A stretch of DNA of 64,000 nt from positions 1 to 64,000 of the forward strand of contig JAJRXC010000002.1 of assembly GCA_024276495.1 (NCBI GenBank), in the 5' to 3' direction. This DNA is from Actinomycetes bacterium (GTDB lineage: Bacteria; Actinomycetota; Acidimicrobiia; Acidimicrobiales; Aldehydirespiratoraceae). The notes under the pieces are model-generated. The model had not been told where the DNA came from, made no database searches, and worked only from the letters and a program-made list of their open reading frames with translations. The first letter of the stretch is position 1, and the number at the start of each line of letters is the position of its first letter. Below are positions 17,203-26,051 of this stretch, in pieces. Position numbers and translations under genes: made by a program.

Positions 17203-18803
17203 CAGGTCGCTCCCACCGCGGCCCGCGCCACGTCCTTGGCCCAGCCGTAATCACCCTTCCCCGTCACCTTGCGGTGCACCTCGTCCACCACGACGAGTGC
17301 TCGCGGCACCTTGTAGCCGGCGATGACCTCGCGGCAATGGCCGGCCAGCTCCTCCACGGTGGGCGGCACCGCCCCGTCGACGAGCGACACGACCGCCGCC
17401 ACCCGCGAGCCGAAGCGTTCGTCGGGAACGCCGACGACCAGGGCATCGAAGATCGCCGGGTGCCCCTTGACCGCGGCCTCGACCTCCTCGGGGAACACCT
17501 TCTCCCCTCCGGTGTTGATCACCATCGACCCGCGCCCGAACACCGAGATCATCCCGTCGGCCTCGATGGTGGCGAGATCGCCGGGCACGGACCAGCGCAC
17601 GCCGTTGATCGTCGGGAAGGTCGCCGCCGTCTTGGCCTCGTCGTTCCAGTAGCCGAGAGGGATCCAGCCGCGGCGGGCGAGCCTCCCCACGACACCCGCG
17701 CCCGGTTCGACGGGCCGGCCGGTGTCGTCGATGACCGTCGTCTGCTCGTCGGCGATCAACCGGAGCGGCCCGGTGCCGTCGGCGGCCCGGGCGATGCGGC
17801 CCTGGCCACCGGTCTCCGACGCCCCGAACCGGTCGATCAGCTTCGTGGCCGGCAAGTACTCCTCGAGCTCGGCCCGGACCGCCGGTGACAAGATCGCGCC
17901 CGAGGAGGATATGAGCCGGAGCCCGGATAGGTCGTAGCGCTCGTGGTTGCGCCGAAGCTCGGCGGCGAGGGGCCGGGCAACGGCGTCGCCGATGATCATC
18001 AGGAACTCGGCTCTCTCGTCGGAGGCGAGGCGCAGCGCCGAGGCGGCGTCGAGGGACGGGTCGACGGTGAGCAGACAGGTCCCGCCGGTGAGCAGCGCGG
18101 TCAAGGCGATCCACTGGGCCCCGCCGTGGATGAGGGGGCACAGCGGGAGACGACGGGTGATGCCGGTTCCCTGGCGGACGAACGCACCGATGTCGTCGGG
18201 CGAGTCGAGCTTCGCCAGGCCCCGGCGAGGCGCGCCGGTGCCGCCCAGGGCGCCGAAGAACACGTCCTCGTGACGCCAGACCACCCCCTTGGGCAAACCG
18301 GTCGTGCCCCCGGTGTAGAGGAGGTAGTGGTCGTCGGACGACCGCGGGCCGATGTCGACGGGGGTGACCGGCGCAGATCCGATCGCGGCGTCGTAGTCGT
18401 CGCCGATCGTGATCAGCGCTCGACCGGCCGCGGCCTCCTCGGCGATCTCCCGCACCCCGACCTGGGTGAACACCACGACGACGTCGGCGTCGTCGAACAC
18501 GTAGCGAAGCTCGTCGGCGGTGTACCGGAAGTTCCCGTTGATCGGCACGGCCCGCAACTTGAAGATCCCCAGGGTGATCTCCATGAACTCGATGCAGTTC
18601 ATCGCATGCACCGCGACATGGTCGCCGGGCCCCACGCCCAGGTCGGCCAGGAGATGGGCGACCTAATTGGCCCGGGCATCGAGCGCGGCGTAGGTCCTGC
18701 GTCTCGTGGGAGTGTCGGCGCCGCCCGCCACGACGGCATCCTGATCGGGCAGGGCCTCGGCGGCGCCTTCGAAGAGATCGGCGAGGTTGAACGTGCGGCT
18801 CAT
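17202..18803 (-). pseudogene. FadD19-like acyl-CoA synthetase interrupted by an in-frame TAG
   Basis: From the ATG at 18803 the frame runs through 534 codons to 17202, with a single amber codon at 18665-18663 after L-D-A-R-A-N. The rest is intact: Y-T-G-G-T-T-G-L-P-K-G-V, D-R-F-G-A-S-E-T-G-G, I-N-T-G-G-E-K-V-F-P-E-E-V-E and a C-terminal G-K-G-D-Y lysine region. It resembles FadD19, the sterol side-chain CoA ligase, which reads Arg at the TAG position. A re-start at the ATG at 18635 would lack the N-terminal 56 residues. Explanations are recent inactivation, amber suppression or a base error. Confidence 0.85.
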
Positions 18804-18858
18804 CGTGGAGCCGATGTTGGCCTCGGGGCGACGACGGCGCCAACCGAGCTCGCCGCCG

Positions 18859-19554
18859 TCATCGACCGAGCAATGTCCGGAACTCGGCGTTCTCGATCTT
18901 CTCCGCAGCCTCGATGGCCGGCGATCGCCACGCCCGCACCGTACGCTTCGCCGCGGCGATCGCCTCGGGATCGTTGGTCGCGATCGTCGTGGCCCGCTCG
19001 ACAGCCCGCTCGAGGAGCCGATCGTCGTCGACGCGCTCGAAGGCAAGACCCCAACGCAGCGCCGTGTCGGCGTCGATCCACTCCGATGACAGCAGCATCC
19101 ACGACGCCCGCTGGTGCCCGACCTGCTGCGGCAGGAGCCAGGATGAACCGATCTCCGGGGCGACGCCGAGCTTCGTGAACGGAGTCCGGAATCGGGCCGA
19201 TGCCCCGACGAGGACCAGGTCTGCGTGCAAGCACATCGTGACGCCGACACCGACGGCCAAGCCGTTGACCGCGATGACGAGCGGTTTCGGGAAATCCCTG
19301 ATCGTGCGATTGAGCCCGATCGTGTGGGTCGACGACTCCTCCCCTCGGACCATCGCGGCGAGATGGTCGAGGTCGACGCCGGCACAGAACGCGCGGCCGG
19401 CTCCGGTCAGCACGACGGCACCGACCGAGCCGTCCGCCTCGGCCTCGATCAGCGCGGTCGTGGCGCGGTCGGCGAGCGCGGCATCGATGGCGTTGAGCTT
19501 GCCGGGTCGGTCGAAGCCGAGGACCCGAACCGGACCGTGATCGGCGACATCCAC
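18859..19554 (-). CDS. Crotonase-superfamily enoyl-CoA isomerase-like protein
   Basis: With the GTG at 19554 (V-D-V-A-D-H-G-P) this is a 231-residue crotonase. The oxyanion segment is A-F-C-A-G-V-D-L and the turn is A-V-N-G-L-A-V-G-V-G. The hydratase glutamates are missing, but L-G-V-A-P-E-I-G-S-S-W-L-L-P supplies a glutamate where delta3,delta2-enoyl-CoA isomerases have theirs. It lies 55 bases upstream of the FadD19-like gene on the same strand, probably in one lipid-degradation operon. A GTG ten codons further upstream is an alternative start. Confidence 0.85.
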   Translation of the reverse strand: MDVADHGPVRVLGFDRPGKLNAIDAALADRATTALIEAEADGSVGAVVLTGAGRAFCAGVDLDHLAAMVRGEESSTHTIGLNRTIRDFPKPLVIAVNGLAVGVGVTMCLHADLVLVGASARFRTPFTKLGVAPEIGSSWLLPQQVGHQRASWMLLSSEWIDADTALRWGLAFERVDDDRLLERAVERATTIATNDPEAIAAAKRTVRAWRSPAIEAAEKIENAEFRTLLGR

Positions 19555-19585
19555 CGTTGCACGGTAGGGGCATCGCACCGCCACG

Positions 19586-20653
19586 TCAGTTCTGAGACCC
19601 GAGCGGACCCTCCGCTTCGGGGTCGACACCGAAGTAGACCTGCAGATCCGCGGCATCGGCGGGGACCTCGAATCCGAACGAGTCGGGGTCGATCGGTTTC
19701 GTGAGCAACCCGGCAGGGGCGGGTTCGGTGCCGGAGATCGGCCCCACGCCGACCAACCAGGGGCTGTCGAGCCCGCTCGACAGGATGTACGGACCGCTCG
19801 CGGCCAGGGCGGTGACGACGTCGAAGGTCGGGCAGGACCACTCGGCGTCGAGTGGCTCGGTACCGGCCGACACGACGGCCCAGCAGAAGCCGCCCTCGGT
19901 GCCGGCCACGAACAGCTCCGCCTCCTCGCCCCAGGGCGCCGTCGTGGCGCCGATCGGGACGGGGCTGCTCGTACGGGTCTCCTGAACGGCGGCGAGTGCG
20001 TCCCGACCCGGCAACCGGACATAGCCGGGGCTCGCGATCACGGCGAGGGCGTCGGCGATGGCGCGCCCCAGATCGTCTCGCCGGTCGGCGACGACACGGT
20101 CATCGACACGCGGCGCGTTCTCGAGCGATCCATCGTCCGCGACCCGCACCACCGAGTAGGCGTGGCGGACCTCATAGGCCCGAGACGCGCCGTCGGAGAT
20201 CGCGTCGTTGGCCGCGAGGAAAAGGAAGACCTCGTCGCCGCGAGCCAGCCATGGACTCCCCTCGACTCCGGTCGAGATGCCCGTGGGGAGGTCAGCCGAC
20301 CCGTCCTCGAACAGGATCTCCGTTCGCGGCTCCCCCGCGAACTGCTCGACGATCTCCACCCGGAAGGCACGGGCGGTCCCGGTCGACGGGAATCGGCCGG
20401 CCTCGATCCCGGTGATCGTCCCCCGCACCAGAATGTCGGCATCGGCAACCATCTGATCGAACCGCTCGTACCGATCGATCCACGCCACCTCCGTCCACAC
20501 ATCCGGGCCGTTCGGCCCCGACGGTTCGAGCCCCGCCCCGAGCGTCGGCGCGAGGGGTTCCAGATCCCCGGCTGCCGGCGCGTCGTCGGCGCCACACCCC
20601 GCGGTGATCACGGCCAACGCCGCGATCACCATCAGTGTGCGGACATACACCAT
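19586..20653 (-). CDS. Secreted lipoprotein of unknown function
   Basis: The ATG at 20653 has GGAAGAA upstream and gives 355 residues; an ATG at 20677 is possible. The signal ends in the lipobox V-I-T-A-G-C near residue 20. The middle holds an OB/beta-type segment (I-L-V-R-G-T-I-T-G-I-E-A, R-V-E-I-V-E-Q-F-A-G) resembling the extracellular domains often seen in actinobacterial lipoproteins with transglycosylase-free architecture. Two cysteines (G-F-C-W, W-S-C-P) may pair. No enzyme motif was recognised. It is divergent from the amidohydrolase gene. Confidence 0.7.
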   Translation of the reverse strand: MVYVRTLMVIAALAVITAGCGADDAPAAGDLEPLAPTLGAGLEPSGPNGPDVWTEVAWIDRYERFDQMVADADILVRGTITGIEAGRFPSTGTARAFRVEIVEQFAGEPRTEILFEDGSADLPTGISTGVEGSPWLARGDEVFLFLAANDAISDGASRAYEVRHAYSVVRVADDGSLENAPRVDDRVVADRRDDLGRAIADALAVIASPGYVRLPGRDALAAVQETRTSSPVPIGATTAPWGEEAELFVAGTEGGFCWAVVSAGTEPLDAEWSCPTFDVVTALAASGPYILSSGLDSPWLVGVGPISGTEPAPAGLLTKPIDPDSFGFEVPADAADLQVYFGVDPEAEGPLGSQN

Positions 20654-20775
20654 CTCGGGTTCTTCCGACGTCGTCACCGAACTTGTGCGGCCCCATCACC
20701 TGCGCCGCGGAATCCCCCCACCGTATGTCCAACCGGACGTCGACGCGCCGCGACCGCTCGCGCCCGAGTGGTCGT

Positions 20776-20805
20776 TTAACACCGCCGTCAGCTTCGGCGT
20801 ACGAT
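20776..20805 (+). promoter_or_regulatory. Promoter candidate for a leaderless amidohydrolase mRNA
   Basis: TTAACA (20776-20781) and TACGAT (20800-20805) are spaced by 18 bases and resemble a housekeeping -35/-10 pair. The ATG of the amidohydrolase gene begins seven bases after the -10, and no ribosome binding site is present. Transcription starting at the A of the ATG would give a leaderless message, which is common in actinobacteria. Confidence 0.45.
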
Positions 20806-20811
20806 TCGGCC

Positions 20812-22011
20812 ATGACCGAGCTTCCCTTCCTCTCGTTCGACGCCGACAACCACTACTACGAGGCCGAGGACGCCTTCATCCGCCACATCGACCCCAAGAT
20901 GAAGAAGCGCTGCATGCAATGGGCCGAGATCGACGGGAAACGTCGTTTCCTCGTCGGTGGCCGGATCAACAAGTTCATCCCCAACCCGACCTTCGACCCC
21001 ATCGCCGCGCCGGGCAGCCTCGAGGACTACTTCCGGGGCAAGAACGAGGCGGGCGACATGGACCTCGCCAAGATGTTCGGCGAGCTCGACCCGATCTCGG
21101 CGCACCCCGGCTATCGCGACCGCGACGCCCGACTCGAGCTGATGGACACGCAGGGCCTGCGAACGGTGCTGTTGTTCCCGACGATGGGTGTCGGCATGCA
21201 AGAGGCCCTCAAACACGACATCCCCGCGTTGCACGCCGCGTTCACCGCGTTCAACTCCTGGCTCGACGAGGACTGGGGGTTCGACCGGGGCGACGGTCGG
21301 ATCTACGCGGTGCCGTTCCTCGTGCTGGCCGACCCCGAGCTCGCCGTCGCCGAGCTCGACCGCGTCCTCGCGATGGGCGCCCGGATGGTCGTCACCGTGC
21401 CCGGCCCGATCCCGACCGAGCACGGCTACCAGTCGCCGGGAATGCCCGACTACGACCCGATCTGGGCCCGGCTCCAGGAGGCCGGGGTGCCCTACGCGAT
21501 CCACGCCGGACTCGGGGGAACCTCGCAGTACGGCAAGATCTGGGAGGCGCCCTCCGGACAGTTCGAGGGGTTCAGGCACTCCCCGTTCCCGATGGTCGCG
21601 TTCGCCGATCGCACCATCGCCGACACGTTCGCCGCGATGATCTGTCACGGCGTGCTCGACCGCTTCCCCGACCTGCGCCTCGTGACGATCGAGAACGGGG
21701 CCATGTGGGTGCCCGACCTGCTGCGCAACCTCCGCGCCGGCTACGGCAAGATGCCGTTCGCCTTCACCCGGCATCCGGTGGAGGCGTTCAAGGAGAACAT
21801 CTGGGTCTCGCCGTTCTTCGAGGACGACATGGACATGCTGAAAGACGTGATCGGCATCGATCGTCTGCTGTTCGGCAGCGACTTCCCCCACGCGGAAGGA
21901 CTGCCCTCCCCGAACGACTACGTGAAGGACATCGCGAACTTCTCCGACGACGAGATCCGCCGCATCATGCGCGACAACGCCGACGAGCTGTTGGCCTTCT
22001 CCGCTCGCTGA
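20812..22011 (+). CDS. Amidohydrolase family 2 protein (ACMSD-like TIM barrel)
   Basis: The 399-residue protein has the amidohydrolase-2 fold. The N-terminal F-D-A-D-N-H-Y-Y-E replaces the usual metal motif D-x-H, and later metal-site regions are I-H-A-G-L-G-G near residue 235, I-C-H-G-V-L-D-R-F-P and F-G-S-D-F-P-H-A near residue 360. Family members decarboxylate or hydrolyse aromatic and ring-opened acids. The next gene, an acyl-CoA synthetase, starts four bases after the stop, so the product acid may be activated to its CoA thioester. A second member lies at 40379. Confidence 0.85.
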   Translation: MTELPFLSFDADNHYYEAEDAFIRHIDPKMKKRCMQWAEIDGKRRFLVGGRINKFIPNPTFDPIAAPGSLEDYFRGKNEAGDMDLAKMFGELDPISAHPGYRDRDARLELMDTQGLRTVLLFPTMGVGMQEALKHDIPALHAAFTAFNSWLDEDWGFDRGDGRIYAVPFLVLADPELAVAELDRVLAMGARMVVTVPGPIPTEHGYQSPGMPDYDPIWARLQEAGVPYAIHAGLGGTSQYGKIWEAPSGQFEGFRHSPFPMVAFADRTIADTFAAMICHGVLDRFPDLRLVTIENGAMWVPDLLRNLRAGYGKMPFAFTRHPVEAFKENIWVSPFFEDDMDMLKDVIGIDRLLFGSDFPHAEGLPSPNDYVKDIANFSDDEIRRIMRDNADELLAFSAR

Positions 22012-22015
22012 GACC

Positions 22016-23533
22016 GTGTACCCCGGGGCCCACGACCCCGACCGGGCCGCGGTGATCATGGCTGGGTCGGGCGAGACCGTCACCTACGGCGAGCTCGAGG
22101 CCCGCTCGTGCCGGCTGGCGCAGGTGTGGCACGAGGCGGGGCTGCGCCGCGGCGACCATGTCGCGATCCTCCTCGAGAACCATCCCCGCTACTTCGAGGT
22201 GGTGTGGGCGGCGTTGCGGTCGGGCCTCTACTACACGCCGATCAACTGTCACCTGACCGCCGACGAGGTCGCCTACGTCGTCGAGGACTGCGGTGCCCGG
22301 TCCGTCGTCACCTCGCGGGCGCAGATCGACGCCGCCCATTCGTTCCGTGTCGAGCTGCCGCTGATGATGGACGGTGCCGGCCCCGGCTGGCTCGACTACG
22401 AGTCGCGGCTCGATGCGCAGCCGCCCGGACCGCGGCGCGACGAGCCGTGCGGGCAGGGCATGTTCTACTCGTCGGGCACCACCGGCCGGCCCAAGGGAAT
22501 CGTGTTTCCCCTCCCCGGTCGGGCGGTGACCGACGACGACCCGATGGTGCGTCCCGATGGTCCGCTCGGCCTGCATCCCGACTGTGTCTATCTGTTGCCC
22601 GCCCCGCTGTACCACACGTCACCGGTGGTGACCGGCACGCTGTGTCATCGCCACGGCGGCACGGTCGTGGTGATGGAGAAGTGGGAGGCGGCCGCCTGTC
22701 TCGACACGATCGAGCGCTACCGCGTCGATGTCGCCCAGTTCGTGCCGACCATGTTCGTGCGCCTCCTGACGCTGCCCGAGGACGTGCGGGACGCGGCCGA
22801 CGTGTCGTCGCTGCGCCGGGTGAGCCACGCCGCCGCACCCTGCCCCGTCGCCGTGAAACGAAAGATGATCGACTGGTGGGGGCCGATCATCTGGGAGTTC
22901 TACGCGGGCTCCGAGAACGTCGGTTCCACGATGATCAGCTCCGAGGAATGGCTCGAGCATCCGGGCTCGGTCGGCCTCCCCCGGTTCTGCACGGTGCACA
23001 TCTGCGACGACGGGTTCGACCTCCTGCCCGTCGGCGAGATCGGCACCGTGTGGTTCGACACGCCCGGCGCGTCGATGGCGTACCACGGCGATCCCGACAA
23101 GACGGCCGAGGGCCGGAGCCCCCAGGGCTGGTACACGATGGGCGACGTCGGCTACCTCGATGACGACGGCTATCTGTACCTGACCGACCGAAAGTCGTTC
23201 ACGATCATCTCGGGTGGCGTCAACATCTATCCCCGCGAGGCAGAGGACATCCTGATCGGTCACGACGCGGTGCTCGACGTCGCGGTGATCGGGGTGCCCG
23301 ACGACGACCTCGGCGAGGCCGCGAAAGCCATCGTGCAACTCGTCGAACCGGCGGCGGCGAGCGACCGGCTGGCGGCCGAGCTGCTCACCTGGTGTCGCGA
23401 CCGCCTGGCCCGCTACAAGTGCCCGCGCACCCTCGACTTCGTCGACGAGCTCCCCCGCCACGACACCGGCAAGCTCTACAAGCGCCTGCTACGCGACCGC
23501 TACTGGGGCGAGCGCGACAGCCGGATCGTGTGA
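22016..23533 (+). CDS. AMP-forming acyl-CoA synthetase
   Basis: This 505-residue ANL-superfamily ligase starts at GTG. The P-loop Y-S-S-G-T-T-G-R-P-K-G is near residue 158, Y-A-G-S-E-N-V-G is the A5 motif, and the hinge and C-terminal domain show D-R-K-S-F-T-I-I-S-G-G-V-N-I-Y-P and the catalytic lysine in T-G-K-L-Y-K-R. It makes acyl-CoA from an acid, ATP and CoA in the cytosol. It probably forms an operon with the amidohydrolase gene. A close relative is at 58727. Substrate is not evident. Confidence 0.92.
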   Translation: MYPGAHDPDRAAVIMAGSGETVTYGELEARSCRLAQVWHEAGLRRGDHVAILLENHPRYFEVVWAALRSGLYYTPINCHLTADEVAYVVEDCGARSVVTSRAQIDAAHSFRVELPLMMDGAGPGWLDYESRLDAQPPGPRRDEPCGQGMFYSSGTTGRPKGIVFPLPGRAVTDDDPMVRPDGPLGLHPDCVYLLPAPLYHTSPVVTGTLCHRHGGTVVVMEKWEAAACLDTIERYRVDVAQFVPTMFVRLLTLPEDVRDAADVSSLRRVSHAAAPCPVAVKRKMIDWWGPIIWEFYAGSENVGSTMISSEEWLEHPGSVGLPRFCTVHICDDGFDLLPVGEIGTVWFDTPGASMAYHGDPDKTAEGRSPQGWYTMGDVGYLDDDGYLYLTDRKSFTIISGGVNIYPREAEDILIGHDAVLDVAVIGVPDDDLGEAAKAIVQLVEPAAASDRLAAELLTWCRDRLARYKCPRTLDFVDELPRHDTGKLYKRLLRDRYWGERDSRIV

Positions 23534-23561
23534 TCGGCGACCGCGGCCCGGACGCCGGCGC

Positions 23562-24758
23562 TCAGGTCGCGGCTCGGGCTCGCTTGTCGCGCGTGTTGAT
23601 CCGTCGGGCCAGGGGATCCGCAGCCCGGGCCAGAAGGGGACCACAGATGGCGAGGGTGAGGACGTAGGCGGCGGCGAGGGGGCCGAGGTCGGCTTCGATC
23701 CCGTCGGCCACGGCGATGCCGGCGATGACGATGGAGAACTCGCCCCGGGCGACGAGCGTGGCCCCCGCCCGGAGCCGGCCCGGCCAGTCGATTCCGGCTT
23801 GGCGGGCGCTCCACCAGCCGGTGGCGAGCTTGGTGGCCGCGGTCACGACGGCCAGGGCCAACGCGACGGCCAGGGTCGGCGGAAGGTCGGCCGGGTTGAT
23901 CTGCAGGCCGAAGAAGGCGAAGAACATGGCGGCGAACAGGTCGCGCAGGGGCCCGAGGACGTTGCGGGCCGCCCGCTCCGCCGGCCCGTTGAGCGCGATG
24001 CCGACCAGGAACGCACCGACCGCGGCCGACGCCTGGAGCCGCTCGGCGATCCCCGCGACGAGCAACGCCAACCCGAGCAGGCTGAGCAGGAGGTTCTCGT
24101 CGGACCGGTTGAACACGATGGCGCTGATCCGGTTTCCGAACTTGATGGCCAACCCCAACGCGACGACGACCGCGGTGACCGCGACCGCGATCTCGACACC
24201 GATGTCGAAGGCATCGCCGCCGATCAGCAGCCCGGCCATCAAGGGCAGGTACAGGGCCATGACGAGATCCTCGGTGACGAGCACCGCGAGCACGACCGGG
24301 GTTTCGCGGTTGCCCGTGTTGCCCAGATCGGTGAGGACCCGGGCGATGATCCCCGACGACGAGATGTAGGTGATGCCGCCGAGCAGGAGCGCCGCGCGGA
24401 TGTCCCAACCCAGGATCAACCCGAGCACGAGACCGGGCGTGAAGTTGAGCACGAGATCCACCGCGCCGGCCGGGGAGTGGTGGCGAAGCGCCGCGGTCAG
24501 TTCGTCGCCGGTGTACTCCAGGCCGAGCAGGAGGAGCAACAAGATGACGCCGATCTGGGCACCGGTCTCGATGAAGTCCTGCGCGGTGACCAACTCGACG
24601 ACACCACCATTGCCGACCGCCAATCCCGCCAGGAGATACAACGGGATCGACGAGATCCCGAACCGGGCGGCGAGGCGACCGAGCAGCGCAAGCGCGACGA
24701 GGATCGCGCCCAGCTCCGTGAGCAGGGTCGCGGCCCCCGTCGGGGCGGCGAGGATCAC
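23562..24758 (-). CDS. khtU: K+/H+ antiporter membrane subunit KhtU (CPA2 family)
   Basis: The 398-residue protein has about 12 hydrophobic segments and the CPA2 signatures: I-P-L-Y-L-L-A-G-L-A-V-G near residue 45, L-L-L-F-L-like L-L-L-L-L-L-G-L-E-Y near 80, I-S-S-S-G-I-I-A-R near 140 and A-R-G-E-F-S-I-V near residue 345. The GTG start at 24758 overlaps the stop of the KhtT gene (GTGA). In Bacillus the KhtT/KhtU pair exports K+ in exchange for protons and is controlled through the RCK subunit. It lies in the cell membrane. Convergent with the synthetase gene. Confidence 0.9.
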   Translation of the reverse strand: MILAAPTGAATLLTELGAILVALALLGRLAARFGISSIPLYLLAGLAVGNGGVVELVTAQDFIETGAQIGVILLLLLLGLEYTGDELTAALRHHSPAGAVDLVLNFTPGLVLGLILGWDIRAALLLGGITYISSSGIIARVLTDLGNTGNRETPVVLAVLVTEDLVMALYLPLMAGLLIGGDAFDIGVEIAVAVTAVVVALGLAIKFGNRISAIVFNRSDENLLLSLLGLALLVAGIAERLQASAAVGAFLVGIALNGPAERAARNVLGPLRDLFAAMFFAFFGLQINPADLPPTLAVALALAVVTAATKLATGWWSARQAGIDWPGRLRAGATLVARGEFSIVIAGIAVADGIEADLGPLAAAYVLTLAICGPLLARAADPLARRINTRDKRARAAT

Positions 24759-25246
24759 GTAGCCGGCGCGGAGAGGAGCCGGGCGGCAGCGTCTATCCCG
24801 GCCGCCGTACCGACCACCACTGCCGTGTCGTCGGCGAACAGATCCGCGTCGGGCCCCGGAGCGGGGATCGGCTGGTCGCCGCGGACGAGGGCGACGATGG
24901 TGACACCGGTGCGGGTTCGCAGCGCGGTGTCGGCAATCGTCTTTCCGGCATAGGCGCTCTGAGGGGAGATCGGGAGCCAGTCGATGGCCAATCCGGCGAT
25001 CTCCTGACGGAGATCGTGAAGGCGTTCGGTGACGCTCGTGCCGCCGAGCAGATCGGCCAGGACATGAGCCTCGTCGGGGGTCATCGACGTGCACTCGCTG
25101 ACCCGATCGGGATCGTCCGCGTCGTAGAGGACGATCTCGCGGCGGCCCGCGTGGTGGGAGATGACCCCGATCCGTTCGCCGCTCTGACAGACGAAATCGT
25201 GGAGGGTGCCGACGCCGGGAAGTCTGGTTTCGTTGATGTCGGTCAT
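24755..25246 (-). CDS. khtT: KhtT, RCK_C regulatory subunit of the K+/H+ antiporter
   Basis: The 163-residue protein has an N-terminal segment characteristic of KhtT (L-P-G-V-G, G-R-R-E-I, D-D-P-D-R) and a C-terminal RCK_C/TrkA-C domain from about residue 75 (W-L-P-I-S, G-K-T-I-A-D, G-V-T-I-V-A-L-V-R, L-F-A-D-D-T-A-V-V-V-G). In Bacillus subtilis this subunit binds c-di-AMP and regulates KhtU. It is upstream of and overlaps the antiporter gene, and divergent from the TlpA-type gene by 241 bases. Confidence 0.92.
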   Translation of the reverse strand: MTDINETRLPGVGTLHDFVCQSGERIGVISHHAGRREIVLYDADDPDRVSECTSMTPDEAHVLADLLGGTSVTERLHDLRQEIAGLAIDWLPISPQSAYAGKTIADTALRTRTGVTIVALVRGDQPIPAPGPDADLFADDTAVVVGTAAGIDAAARLLSAPAT

Positions 25247-25487
25247 TGATCCGGTCTTCTCGGGGTCGGGCCTCGGGACTCGCCACCGCGATTGTAGGTG
25301 GCGCGGCGCCCCCGGTCCCGGCCGAGGACGGCGGGGCCGACCCGACCCCGTTTGGCCGGAACAACGAAATATAGTCGCCCCGTGATGGGGACTCGGGGGA
25401 GATCGGCTCACGACGACCGGCATGGTCGCGCCGCTCGACCCCTCCATCGCCGTACCTCGTCCACGCCCCGCGACAGCCAGGAGCACC
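25247..25487. other. Divergent intergenic region, khtT / TlpA-like gene
   Basis: These 241 bases separate khtT from the thioredoxin-like gene. TATAGT at 25370-25375 is a possible -10 for the rightward gene, without a convincing -35 at 17 bases. AGGAG at 25479-25483 is the ribosome binding site of that gene. I looked for a c-di-AMP riboswitch in front of khtT and saw no recognisable conserved core. Confidence 0.5.
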
Positions 25488-26051
25488 ATGTCAGGCCAGC
25501 CATCCAAACGTTCGAGACGGGAAGCGGCGAAGCGCGCCGCACAGCGCCGTCAACGCATGAAGTGGGGTGGGTTCATCACCGCGCTCGTGTTGGGTGTGGG
25601 CGTCTTCGCCCTCTTCGGCGGGGGTGGAGACGGTGCCGCCGCGATGGCGCCCGACTTCGAGCTCAGCGGCCCCGATGGCGACACGGTCAGGCTCAGCGAT
25701 TTCCGCGGCCAGCCGGTCGCCGTCACCTTCATGCACACGTGGTGAGCGGCTTGTAACGCCAATGCCCCCGAGTTTCGGAAGGCCTACGACAAGTACCAGG
25801 ACCAGGGTTTCGAGGTCCTCTCCATCAGCATTCAGGAAGACAACGCCGAAGTCGTCGATTTCATCGACCGCTACGGCCTGACCTATCCGTTCATGATCGA
25901 CCGAACCGGCGCGGTCACCGCCGAGTACGAAGTGAGCGGCACGCCCACGACCTACTTCATCGCGCCCGACGGGACCATCGTCGACGAGCTCTCCGGTGTC
26001 GTCAGCGAACGATGGCTGGAGGAGAACATCGACGACTACATCAGCAGCTGA
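25488..26051 (+). CDS. TlpA-type thioredoxin-fold protein with UGA at the first redox cysteine (candidate selenoprotein)
   Basis: Read through one in-frame TGA (25743-25745), this gene encodes 187 residues. It has a basic N terminus, one membrane anchor (about residues 26-44), then an extracytoplasmic TlpA/AhpC-TSA domain. The strand V-A-V-T-F-M-H-T-W leads straight into [UGA]-A-A-C-N-A-N-A-P-E-F, so the UGA sits exactly at the first Cys of the CxxC motif (residue 86, partner Cys89). Downstream L-S-I-S-I-Q-E-D, the cis-Pro loop S-G-T-P-T-T-Y-F-I and the C-terminal helix are intact and in frame. A hairpin resembling a bacterial SECIS follows the UGA. Without read-through the product is an 85-residue fragment. 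Role: thiol or selenol-disulfide exchange outside the membrane. The ATG has AGGAG upstream; its end overlaps the kinase gene by 11 bases. Confidence 0.8.
25764..25783 (+). promoter_or_regulatory. SECIS-like hairpin downstream of the in-frame UGA
   Basis: Bases 25764-25766 (GCC) pair with 25781-25783 (GGC), and CCGA (25768-25771) pairs with TCGG (25775-25778) across a small internal loop. The apical loop is GTT. The stem starts 18 bases after the UGA and the loop lies 26 bases after it. A guanine at the first loop position and this distance fit the bacterial SECIS rules, which place the loop roughly 16-37 bases downstream. The stem is short, so chance is not excluded. Confidence 0.5.

Noticed and set aside
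25247-25487. c-di-AMP riboswitch upstream of khtT
   Set aside because: KhtT is known to respond to c-di-AMP, but no conserved ydaO-type core was recognised in the 241 bases.
25746-25760. GGC-TTGTAAC-GCC hairpin directly after the UGA as SECIS
   Set aside because: Only three pairs and it begins too close to the UGA; the 25764-25783 hairpin fits the known distance and loop rules better.
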